From assembly GCA_045613165.1 (NCBI GenBank), contig JAZLAK010000013.1, forward strand, positions 1 to 6,636: a stretch of DNA of 6,636 nucleotides, written 5' to 3'. The first letter of the stretch is position 1. Every line of letters starts with the position of its first letter. Shown here piece after piece: positions 1 to 6,056 of this stretch. A program made the position numbers and the translations under genes. This DNA is from UMGS1124 sp045613165 (GTDB taxonomy: Bacteria; Bacillota_I; Bacilli_A; RF39; UBA660). The notes beneath the pieces are model-generated. The model made no database searches and had not been told where the DNA came from. It saw only the letters and a list, made by a program, of their open reading frames with translations.

Positions 1-1
1 A

Positions 2-832
2 TTAATAAATAAAGAACAAAAAAATAATCAAAATAATATTAAAAAATTAAAAGAAATAGAAGAAACATTAAACAAAAATATAAACACTGATAAATATTTA
101 GAATTAAAAACTGAAACTGATGAATTATTAAAAAATATTACTGATATCACAAAAGAAATAGAGACAAAAGAAATAGAACAAAAAGATTTAAATGAAATAT
201 TAGAAGATTTAAAATATGATTATGAGGAATTAGAAAGTAAAACAAAATATCTAATAAAAGACTTTCCTACATATCATCAATTTCCAAATTATCCTAATGG
301 GTGTGAAAGTGTATCGTTGTATTTACTATTAAAATATCATAAAGTAGATGTAACAGTAGAACAAATAGTAGAAAAGTTAAAAAAAGGAGACACGCCATAT
401 AGAAAAAATGGAACTCTTTATGGAGGAGATCCTGAAGTGGAGTTTGTAGGAGATCCTAGATTAAAATCAGGATATGGAGTTTATGAAAAACCAATTATTG
501 ATGTAGCTGAAAATTTTAAAAATGGAATTAAAAATATTACTGGTTCAAATTTAGATAGTGTTTTAAAAATAGTATCTAATGGAATTCCTGTTCAAGTATG
601 GGCTTCTATTAATTTAAGAAATACTTATGTGTGTGCTAAATGGAAATCAACTTCAACTAATAGATATGTAGAATGGAAATGTGGTTTACATAGTTTAGTA
701 ATAATTGGTTATACATATGATAAAATAATAACTTCAGATCCATATACAGGCAATATAGAATATTACTCAAAAACACAATTTGAAAAAATGTATAACACAT
801 ATGGAAAGAGAGCGATATATTATGAATCATAA
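2..832 (+). CDS. C39-family (Peptidase_C39_2-like) cysteine peptidase with N-terminal coiled coil; 5' end outside window
   Basis: The frame is open from the window edge to TAA at 830-832, giving 276 visible residues, so the true start lies upstream. Residues 1 to about 92 are a Lys/Glu/Asn/Leu-rich coiled coil. The rest is a papain-like C39 domain. It has the nucleophile Cys101 in an NYPNGCES motif (codon 302-304), His230 in GLHSLVIIGY (689-691) and Asp246 in SDPYTG (737-739), in the order expected for the catalytic triad. The family contains secreted or surface thiol peptidases as well as bacteriocin leader peptidases. No ABC-transporter domain follows here, so a stand-alone extracellular peptidase is more likely than a leader-processing exporter. 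Any membrane anchor would lie in the missing N-terminus; the neighbouring paralogue has one. The substrate is unknown. A TTG codon at 317 is not the start, because it would remove the catalytic Cys. Confidence 0.85.
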   Translation, partial: LINKEQKNNQNNIKKLKEIEETLNKNINTDKYLELKTETDELLKNITDITKEIETKEIEQKDLNEILEDLKYDYEELESKTKYLIKDFPTYHQFPNYPNGCESVSLYLLLKYHKVDVTVEQIVEKLKKGDTPYRKNGTLYGGDPEVEFVGDPRLKSGYGVYEKPIIDVAENFKNGIKNITGSNLDSVLKIVSNGIPVQVWASINLRNTYVCAKWKSTSTNRYVEWKCGLHSLVIIGYTYDKIITSDPYTGNIEYYSKTQFEKMYNTYGKRAIYYES

Positions 833-1187
833 GAAACGAATTATATTTATATTTTTAATAACTATATCAATTTCTATCTTAACTTGTATACCAAACATAG
901 TAAATATAATTAATAATAAAGTGCAAGAAAATAAGTATATAAAATTATTAGACGAAAATAAAATATTATTAAGAGAAATAGAAGCTTTAAATAAAACTAT
1001 AAATGAACTAAGTGATAAAAGTTATATGATAGAAAATGTTGAGGATTATAAAAAAGATTTAACAAAAGAATTAAAAACAAAAAAAGAAGAATTAGATAGT
1101 ATTAATAAAAATATGAGTAAGTTAAGAACTAAAATAGAAACACAAAAAATTAAGAATGAAGAAATAAAAAAATATATAATAAAATAG
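822..1187 (+). CDS. Small membrane-anchored coiled-coil protein, probable peptidase-less paralogue of the upstream gene
   Basis: This gene encodes 121 aa. I chose ATG 822 because GGAAAGAGAG (803-812) sits 9 bases upstream and the basic residues MNHKKR directly precede a hydrophobic segment (about residues 7-27), a typical N-in membrane anchor or uncleaved signal. A TTG at 780 would extend the frame but puts charged residues in front without a ribosome site. Residues 30-121 are a long Lys/Glu/Leu/Ile coiled coil. The start lies inside the end of the peptidase gene (11-base overlap), implying translational coupling. The coil resembles that of the upstream protein (LREIEALNKTIN versus LKEIEETLNKNIN). 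It ends at KYIIK, where the peptidase continues from KYLIKD into its catalytic domain. It may be a truncated duplicate or a non-catalytic partner. I recognise no named family. Confidence 0.75.
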   Translation: MNHKKRIIFIFLITISISILTCIPNIVNIINNKVQENKYIKLLDENKILLREIEALNKTINELSDKSYMIENVEDYKKDLTKELKTKKEELDSINKNMSKLRTKIETQKIKNEEIKKYIIK

Positions 1188-1212
1188 TCCAGTTAATGGA
1201 CTTTTATTTTTT
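1186..1212 (+). terminator. Intrinsic terminator of the peptidase/coiled-coil operon
   Basis: AGTCCA (1186-1191) pairs with TGGACT (1197-1202) around the loop GTTAA, followed by a T-rich tail (1203-1212). The left arm begins with the last two bases of the TAG stop codon, so translation ends at the very foot of the hairpin. It separates this operon from the promoter of the next one. Confidence 0.8.
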
Positions 1213-1242
1213 GAAAAAATATGTAAATTATGTCAATAAGTG

Positions 1243-1271
1243 TTTAAAAAGAATTTAATTTACTTTATAAT
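1243..1271 (+). promoter_or_regulatory. Predicted sigma-70/sigma-A-type promoter of the scaffold-GGGtGRT-pflBA operon
   Basis: A perfect TATAAT lies at 1266-1271. TTTAAA at 1243-1248 matches four of six bases of TTGACA, with a 17-base spacer. Transcription would start near 1278, giving a leader of about 23 bases. The spacer region 1213-1265 is AT-rich. I see no convincing Rex, FNR/CRP or catabolite-repressor operator in it, although PFL operons are often redox-regulated. A chance TATAAT is possible at this base composition, but the location just after a terminator supports it. Confidence 0.6.
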
Positions 1272-1300
1272 ATAAATGTATAGAAAGATAGGTACTTATT

Positions 1301-1987
1301 ATGAATAAAGAAATAGAAAAAATGTGTTTTGTAAATAATGATGCCAAAAGTGGGCCAGCACCAATACCTGAAGAAGGCAAATGGATTCAAGCAAAAGAAA
1401 TAAAAGATATTTCAGGACTTACTCATGGAGTAGGTTGGTGTGCCCCACAACAAGGAGCATGTAAACTAACACTTAATATAAAAAACGGAATTATAGAAGA
1501 AGCATTAGTAGAAACTTTAGGGTGTTCAGGTATGACTCATAGTGCTGCTATGGCAGGAGAAATATTAGTTGGAAAAACTATATTGGAAGCTTTAAATACT
1601 GATTTGGTTTGTGACGCTATAAATACTGCTATGAGACAATTATTTTTACAAATAGTATATGGTAGAAGTCAATCAGCTTTTTCAAAAGGTGGTTTAACTA
1701 TTGGTACTGGTTTAGAAGATTTAGGTAGTACTAAAAGAAGTCAAGTTGGTACAATATATTCTACTAAAGAAAAAGGACCTAGATATTTAGAACTTGCAGA
1801 AGGTTATGTATTAGAAATCGGTTTAGATGAAAATGATAGTATTATTGGATATAAATATGTTAACTTAGGGAAAATGATGAAATTCATTAAAGAAGGTATA
1901 GAACCAATGGAATCTATAGAAAAAGCAAGTGGAACATATGGTAGATTCAATGAAGCGTTTAAAGTAATAGATCCTAGGGAAGAATAA
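1301..1987 (+). CDS. NifU/IscU-like iron-sulfur cluster assembly scaffold protein, the usual partner of GGGtGRT proteins
   Basis: This gene encodes 228 aa. It starts at ATG 1301 behind a weak purine-rich site (AGATAGG, ending 1292). Residues about 45-120 resemble the NifU_N/IscU fold: GACKLTLNIKNGIIEEALVE, then TLGCSGMTHSAAMAGEIL (compare the FGCGxAIASSSMATE segment of IscU), then GKTILEAL. Cysteines lie at 9, 47, 54, 75 and 104. Cys75 corresponds to the central IscU ligand, and Cys47 or Cys54 to the first. The His-Cys pair expected near the third ligand position is not seen; Cys104 stands in an unrelated context. Residues 125-228 are an extra C-terminal region of unknown role, making the protein much longer than IscU (about 130 aa). 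In classical members such proteins build a cluster from IscS/NifS sulfur. It is first in the operon with GGGtGRT and pflBA, so its client may be PflA (inference). NCBI-type annotations usually call this family a scaffold protein, but its biochemistry is, to my knowledge, unproven. Confidence 0.8.
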   Translation: MNKEIEKMCFVNNDAKSGPAPIPEEGKWIQAKEIKDISGLTHGVGWCAPQQGACKLTLNIKNGIIEEALVETLGCSGMTHSAAMAGEILVGKTILEALNTDLVCDAINTAMRQLFLQIVYGRSQSAFSKGGLTIGTGLEDLGSTKRSQVGTIYSTKEKGPRYLELAEGYVLEIGLDENDSIIGYKYVNLGKMMKFIKEGIEPMESIEKASGTYGRFNEAFKVIDPREE

Positions 1988-1988
1988 T

Positions 1989-1995
1989 AGGGAGG
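1989..1995 (+). promoter_or_regulatory. Strong ribosome binding site for the GGGtGRT gene
   Basis: AGGGAGG lies 6 bases before ATG 2002, within a 14-base gap after the scaffold stop codon. It is a better match to the anti-Shine-Dalgarno than the site of the first gene, so the second gene may be translated more strongly. Confidence 0.75.
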
Positions 1996-2001
1996 CCTAA
2001 T

Positions 2002-3009
2002 ATGTTTGAAAATTATGAACTAAGAATAGATAAAATAAATAAATTATTAAATAAATATGGTATCAATAATATTGAAGAAGCAAAAGACATTTGTGATAGT
2101 TTTGGTATAGATGTTTATAATCTAGTAAAATCAATTCAACCAATATGTTTTGAAGATGTGTGCTATGCATACATAGTAGGTGCTGCAATTGCTCTAAAAG
2201 AAAATTGTGAAAGTGCATCAAAAGCAGCTTTATACTTAGGCGAAGCCTTACAAGCATTTTGTATTGAAGGAAGCGTTGCTGATTCAAGACAAATAGGAAT
2301 TGGACACGGTGAATTAGGTGCTAGACTATTAGATGAAAAAACTGAGTGCTTTGCATTTTTAGCTGGTCATGAATCTTTTGCAGCAGCTGAAGGAGCAATT
2401 GGTATTGCAAAAAGTGCTAATAAAGTAAGAACAAAACCATTAAGAGTAATTTTAAATGGTTTAGGCAAAGATGCAGCTCTAATAATAAGCAGAATAAATG
2501 GTTTTACTTATGTTGAAACTGATTATGATTATGATTTAGGAAAATTAAATATAATAAATGAAAAAAAATATAGTACTGGTGAAAAAAGTTTGGTAAAATG
2601 TTATGGGGCATTTGATACAAGAGAAGGTGTTGCAATAATGCACCATGAAAATGTAGATGTGTCTATAACTGGAAATTCTACTAATCCAACTAGATTTCAA
2701 CACCCAGTTGCAGGTATTTATAAAAAAGAAAGAATAGAAAAAAATAAACCTTATTTCTCAGTAGCAAGTGGTGGCGGAACAGGTAGAACATTACATCCTG
2801 ATAATATGGCTGCAGGTCCTAGCAGTTATGGTTTAACTGATACAATGGGAAGAATGCATAGTGATGTACAATTTGCAGGTTCTTCGTCAGTGCCAGCACA
2901 CGTTGAAATGATGGGATTCGTTGGAATGGGAAATAATCCAATGGTAGGTGCCACAGTTAATATTGCAGTTGCAATAGATGAAAAATTAAAAGAAAAAAGA
3001 AGTGCATAA
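2002..3009 (+). CDS. GGGtGRT-family protein (PF14057), function unknown
   Basis: This gene encodes 335 aa. The diagnostic motif GGGTGRT is at residues 257-263 in SVASGGGTGRTLHPDN, followed by conserved-looking segments SSYGLTDTMGRMHSD (274-288) and VGMGNNPMVGATVNIAVA (307-324). Other notable stretches are GIGHGELGARLL (99-110), FAFLAGHESFAAAEGAIGIAKSA (117-139) and RVILNGLGKDAALIISRI (148-165). There are seven Cys (31, 49, 54, 69, 87, 116, 200), but no CxxC pair typical of a bound cluster. No signal peptide or membrane segment is seen, so it is probably cytoplasmic. The family is named only for its motif. It commonly sits beside a NifU-like gene, as here, 14 bases upstream. The glycine-rich motif could bind a phosphate or nucleotide, but that is speculation. 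The start is supported by the strong ribosome site. Confidence 0.95.
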   Translation: MFENYELRIDKINKLLNKYGINNIEEAKDICDSFGIDVYNLVKSIQPICFEDVCYAYIVGAAIALKENCESASKAALYLGEALQAFCIEGSVADSRQIGIGHGELGARLLDEKTECFAFLAGHESFAAAEGAIGIAKSANKVRTKPLRVILNGLGKDAALIISRINGFTYVETDYDYDLGKLNIINEKKYSTGEKSLVKCYGAFDTREGVAIMHHENVDVSITGNSTNPTRFQHPVAGIYKKERIEKNKPYFSVASGGGTGRTLHPDNMAAGPSSYGLTDTMGRMHSDVQFAGSSSVPAHVEMMGFVGMGNNPMVGATVNIAVAIDEKLKEKRSA

Positions 3010-3017
3010 CTTCTTTT
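2995..3017 (+). promoter_or_regulatory. Hairpin across the GGGtGRT stop codon, upstream of pflB
   Basis: AAAAGAAGT (2995-3003) pairs perfectly with ACTTCTTTT (3009-3017) around the loop GCATA. The stop codon TAA (3007-3009) lies at the loop/right-arm junction. The right arm is T-rich, but no separate U tail follows. It therefore looks more like a weak attenuator or an RNA-processing or stabilising element than a full terminator. It could set the ratio of pflB to the upstream genes. Confidence 0.45.
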
Positions 3018-3026
3018 ATGTTGTTT

Positions 3027-3035
3027 AAGGAGAGG
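3027..3035 (+). promoter_or_regulatory. Strong ribosome binding site for pflB
   Basis: AAGGAGAGG precedes ATG 3041, with 8 bases between AAGGAG and the start codon. It is near-consensus and fits the high expression expected of PFL. It decides the start and agrees with the normal N-terminus of the family. Confidence 0.85.
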
Positions 3036-3040
3036 TAATA

Positions 3041-5272
3041 ATGAAAGAAGAATGGAAAAGTTTTAAAGAAGGTAAATGGACTACATCGATAGATGTAGAA
3101 AATTTTATAGATATAAACTATAAAGAATATAAAGATGGAGAAGAGTTTTTAGTAGGTACTACAGAAAAGACTCGCAAAGTTTGGGATAAATGTTTAAATC
3201 TATTAGATGAAGAATTAGAGCGTCATGTATTAGACATTGATGTTGATAATATGTCTGGAATAAATGAATTTAAACCAGGCTATATCGATAAAGAAAATGA
3301 AGTAATATTTGGTCTACAAACTGATGCGCCATTAAAACGTATGGTAAATCCATATGGAGGAATAAGAATGGTATATCAAGAACTAGAAGCATATGGATAT
3401 ACTTTAAATCCTGAAGTTGATAAATATTTTAATAAATATAGAAAAACACATAATCAAGGAGTATTTGATGCTTATACAAAAGATATAAGAACTGCAAGAC
3501 ATGTAGGACTATTAACTGGTCTTCCAGACGCTTATGGAAGAGGAAGAATAATAGGTGACTTTAGACGTGTTGCTCTTTATGGTATAGATTTTCTACAACA
3601 ACAAAAAATGGAAGAATGGAATACTAAATACGTTGGTGTAATGGACGATAACCTAATTCGTTTAAGAGAAGAATTATCAATGCAATATAGAGCATTAGAA
3701 GAAATGAAAAAAATGGCTCTTTCATATGGATTCGATATATCTAAACCGGCTCGTAACTCATTCGAAGCAGTAGAATGGACTTATTTAGCTTACTTAGCAG
3801 GTGTTAAAGAAAATAATGGAGCTGCTATGTCATTAGGAAGAGTAGATACATTCTTCGATATATATTTTGAAAGAGATTTAGCGAGTGGTACAATAACTGA
3901 AAGTGAAGTACAAGAACTTATAGACCAATTTGTTATTAAATTAAGATTAGTTAGACATTTACGTACACCTGATTATGACGAATTGTTCTCAGGTGATCCA
4001 ACATGGGTTACATGTTCAATTGGTGGTATGAACGATGATGGAAGATCTTTAGTTAGTAAAACATCATTTAGAATTGTTCATACATTAGAAAATTTAGACA
4101 CTGCACCAGAACCAAATATGACAATTTTATGGAGTAATAATTTACCTGAAAAATTCAAAAAATATTGTGCTAAAGTTAGTATTACAACTGATGCAATTCA
4201 ATATGAAAATGATGATGTAATGAGACCTATTTATGGAGATGATTATGCAATTGCATGTTGTGTATCAGCAATGAGATTAGGTAAAGACATGCAATTCTTC
4301 GGAGCTCGTTGCAATTTAGCAAAATCGCTTCTATATTCATTAAATGGTGGAGTAGATGAAATAAAAGGTTTAAAAGTAATAGAAGGTATAGAACCTAACA
4401 CAGATGAAGTATTAAATTATGAAACGGTAAAAGAAAATTATTTTAAAGTATTAAGTAAAGTTGCTGAAATTTATAGTAATGCAATGAATATCATACATTA
4501 CATGCATGATAAATATGCTTACGAAGCAGGCTTAATGGCTTTACATGATACTGATGTTCATAGATATATGGCTTATGGTATAGCAGGATTTTCGGTTGCA
4601 ACTGACTCATTATCAGCGATTAAGTATGCACGCGTTTTACCAATTAGAGACGAAAAAGGTATTACAGTAGATTTTGATATTGTTGGTGACTATCCTAAAT
4701 ATGGTAACGATGATGATAGAGTAGATAGTATTGCTCAAGAATTAACTGAATATTTCTTTAATGAATTAAAGAAACATAAATGTTATAAAGATGCTGAACC
4801 TACTATGTCAGTACTTACAATTACATCTAATGTAGTGTATGGTTCTAAAACTGGTGCTACTCCAGATGGTAGAAAAAAAGGTGTTGCATTTGCACCAGGG
4901 GCTAACCCAATGCATGGTAGAGATGAAAATGGAGCTATAGCATCGTTAAACTCAGTTGCAAAATTAAATTATGAAAAATGTTGTAAAGACGGAGTATCAA
5001 ATACATTTACAATTATCCCTGATTCTTTAGGAAAAGATGAAGAATCAAGAATTGATAACTTAGTAAGTTTATTAGATGGATATTTCAAAAAGGGGGCACA
5101 TCATTTAAACGTTAACGTTTTAAATAGAGAAATGTTGATTGATGCTATGAACAATCCGGATAAATATCCATTACTAACTATAAGAGTATCAGGATATAGT
5201 GTTAGATTTAATAGATTAACAAGAAAACAACAAGAGGAAGTTATATCAAGAACTTTCCATACAAAACTATGA
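3041..5272 (+). CDS. pflB: Formate C-acetyltransferase (pyruvate formate-lyase), glycyl-radical enzyme
   Basis: This gene encodes 743 aa, close to the usual 740-760 for a full-length PFL. The enzyme converts pyruvate plus CoA to acetyl-CoA plus formate in the cytoplasm of fermenting anaerobes. The catalytic pair Cys406-Cys407 lies in DDYAIACCVSAM (codons 4256-4261). The radical glycine is Gly718 in RVSGYSVRFNRLT (codon 5192-5194), close to the C-terminus as required. Trp322 in DPTWVT and Arg423 in FFGARCN match substrate-pocket positions of the E. coli enzyme. Family-wide stretches LPDAYGRGRIIGDFRRVALYG, NIIHYMHDKYAYEA and PGANPMHGRDENGA are intact. The nearly complete similarity to E. coli PflB argues against a diol dehydratase, choline lyase or other GRE subtype. 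Compared with its neighbours it uses more TTC, CGT and other codons typical of highly expressed genes. Its TGA stop overlaps the pflA start. Confidence 0.98.
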   Translation: MKEEWKSFKEGKWTTSIDVENFIDINYKEYKDGEEFLVGTTEKTRKVWDKCLNLLDEELERHVLDIDVDNMSGINEFKPGYIDKENEVIFGLQTDAPLKRMVNPYGGIRMVYQELEAYGYTLNPEVDKYFNKYRKTHNQGVFDAYTKDIRTARHVGLLTGLPDAYGRGRIIGDFRRVALYGIDFLQQQKMEEWNTKYVGVMDDNLIRLREELSMQYRALEEMKKMALSYGFDISKPARNSFEAVEWTYLAYLAGVKENNGAAMSLGRVDTFFDIYFERDLASGTITESEVQELIDQFVIKLRLVRHLRTPDYDELFSGDPTWVTCSIGGMNDDGRSLVSKTSFRIVHTLENLDTAPEPNMTILWSNNLPEKFKKYCAKVSITTDAIQYENDDVMRPIYGDDYAIACCVSAMRLGKDMQFFGARCNLAKSLLYSLNGGVDEIKGLKVIEGIEPNTDEVLNYETVKENYFKVLSKVAEIYSNAMNIIHYMHDKYAYEAGLMALHDTDVHRYMAYGIAGFSVATDSLSAIKYARVLPIRDEKGITVDFDIVGDYPKYGNDDDRVDSIAQELTEYFFNELKKHKCYKDAEPTMSVLTITSNVVYGSKTGATPDGRKKGVAFAPGANPMHGRDENGAIASLNSVAKLNYEKCCKDGVSNTFTIIPDSLGKDEESRIDNLVSLLDGYFKKGAHHLNVNVLNREMLIDAMNNPDKYPLLTIRVSGYSVRFNRLTRKQQEEVISRTFHTKL

Positions 5273-5973
5273 CAGCAAGTATCGCTAGTATAGAAACTTT
5301 TGGTACAGTAGACGGCCCAGGGATAAGAACAGTAATATTCTTTAATGGTTGTCGTTTAAGATGCATATATTGTCATAATCCTGAAATGTGGTCTAAACAA
5401 GAAGATAATATGACAGTAGATGAATTAGTTTCTAAAATATTAAAAAACAAAGAATATTTTGGTGATACCGGAGGAGTAACCTTCTCCGGTGGAGAACCAT
5501 TATTACATGCTGATTACATAATTGAAGTATCCAAAGAATTAAAAAAATATAATATTCATATAGCACTTGATACTGCAGGAGTAGGATTAGGAAATTATGA
5601 AGAACTATTAAATTATATAGATTTAATTATATTAGATGTAAAACATACAACAGTGAGTGGATTTGAAAAAGTTACACAAGTAAATTCTAATGAACAAGAA
5701 AAATTTATAGAAGTGGCAAATAAACTAAATAAATCATTCTGGATTAGACAAGTAATAGTGCCAGGAATAATGGATAATGAAGAATATTTATATTCATTAA
5801 AAGGATATATTAAACAATTTAAAAATATAGAGAAAATAGAATTCCTGCCTTATCATAAATTGGGTAGAGAAAAATATTTAAAACTAGGTATATCTTATCC
5901 ATGTGAAAATATACCAGAAATGGATAAAGATAAATGTGATGAGCTTTATGATAAGTTCATAAAAATGTTATAA
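5269..5973 (+). CDS. pflA: Pyruvate formate-lyase activating enzyme, radical SAM
   Basis: This gene encodes 234 aa, about normal for PflA. It uses S-adenosylmethionine and a [4Fe-4S] cluster to abstract hydrogen from the PflB glycine. The cluster motif CxxxCxxC is Cys28, Cys32 and Cys35 in FFNGCRLRCIYCHNPEMW. ETFGTVDGPGIRTV (9-22) precedes it, GGVTFSGGEPLL (68-79) is the SAM-binding GGE region, and DVKHTT (123-128), WIRQVIVPG (158-166) and LPYHKLG (193-199) complete the PflA signature. There is no extra ferredoxin-like insert of the kind found in activases of larger GREs, so it is a true PflA type. ATG 5269 overlaps the pflB stop (ATGA). No Shine-Dalgarno sequence is visible in the preceding 20 bases, so translation probably depends on coupling to pflB, which would keep activase below PFL. 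The gene is intact and ends at a strong terminator. Confidence 0.97.
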   Translation: MTASIASIETFGTVDGPGIRTVIFFNGCRLRCIYCHNPEMWSKQEDNMTVDELVSKILKNKEYFGDTGGVTFSGGEPLLHADYIIEVSKELKKYNIHIALDTAGVGLGNYEELLNYIDLIILDVKHTTVSGFEKVTQVNSNEQEKFIEVANKLNKSFWIRQVIVPGIMDNEEYLYSLKGYIKQFKNIEKIEFLPYHKLGREKYLKLGISYPCENIPEMDKDKCDELYDKFIKML

Positions 5974-6002
5974 AAAGAGTATTGATTGAAATGCTCTTTT
6001 TT
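5972..6002 (+). terminator. Strong intrinsic terminator of the pflBA operon
   Basis: AAAAGAGTATT (5973-5983) pairs with AATGCTCTTTT (5990-6000) around the loop GATTGA. The stem has 11 pairs including one G-T wobble, and one more A-T pair is possible outside. Six T at 5997-6002 form the tail. It starts within the pflA stop codon, so no further gene of this operon is expected downstream. Confidence 0.88.
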
Positions 6003-6018
6003 GATATTATTTATATAG

Positions 6019-6033
6019 AGTAGTAAGACTACT
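6019..6033. repeat. Short inverted repeat, possible operator or hairpin
   Basis: AGTAGT (6019-6024) and ACTACT (6028-6033) are perfect inverted arms around AAG. The loop is tight for RNA and no T-run follows, so a protein-binding site for the downstream surface gene is at least as likely as a terminator. No regulator can be named. Confidence 0.35.
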
Positions 6034-6056
6034 TAAAAATTCTATTTATGAAAAAA

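Noticed and set aside
780..821. TTG 780 as the start of the small coiled-coil protein.
   Set aside because: It has no ribosome site and adds charged residues before the membrane segment. ATG 822 has a purine-rich site 9 bases upstream and a normal N-terminus.
317..832. A 171-aa reading starting at TTG 317 for the peptidase.
   Set aside because: The frame is open upstream to position 2, and the start at 317 would lose the catalytic Cys101 and the coiled coil. The gene is simply cut by the window edge.
1213..1265. Rex, FNR or catabolite-control operator upstream of the PFL operon.
   Set aside because: I looked for TTGTGAA/TTCACAA-, TTGAT/ATCAA- and CRE-like inverted repeats. Only weak AT-rich partial matches are present.
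2063..2287. Reverse-strand reading of 74 codons.
   Set aside because: It lies wholly inside the GGGtGRT gene, has Leu/Gln/His-rich composition typical of an antisense shadow, and has no supporting signals.
4979..4984. Second Cys-Cys pair in PflB (residues 647-648, in EKCCKDG).
   Set aside because: The catalytic pair is 406-407 in the conserved IACCVS context. The later pair lies in a variable region and is not an active-site motif.
5107..5120. Perfect 14-base palindrome AAACGTTAACGTTT, nearly 23 bases with flanks.
   Set aside because: It encodes the conserved HLNVNVLN stretch of PflB, where the protein sequence alone favours this pattern. There is no reason to expect an operator deep in the gene.
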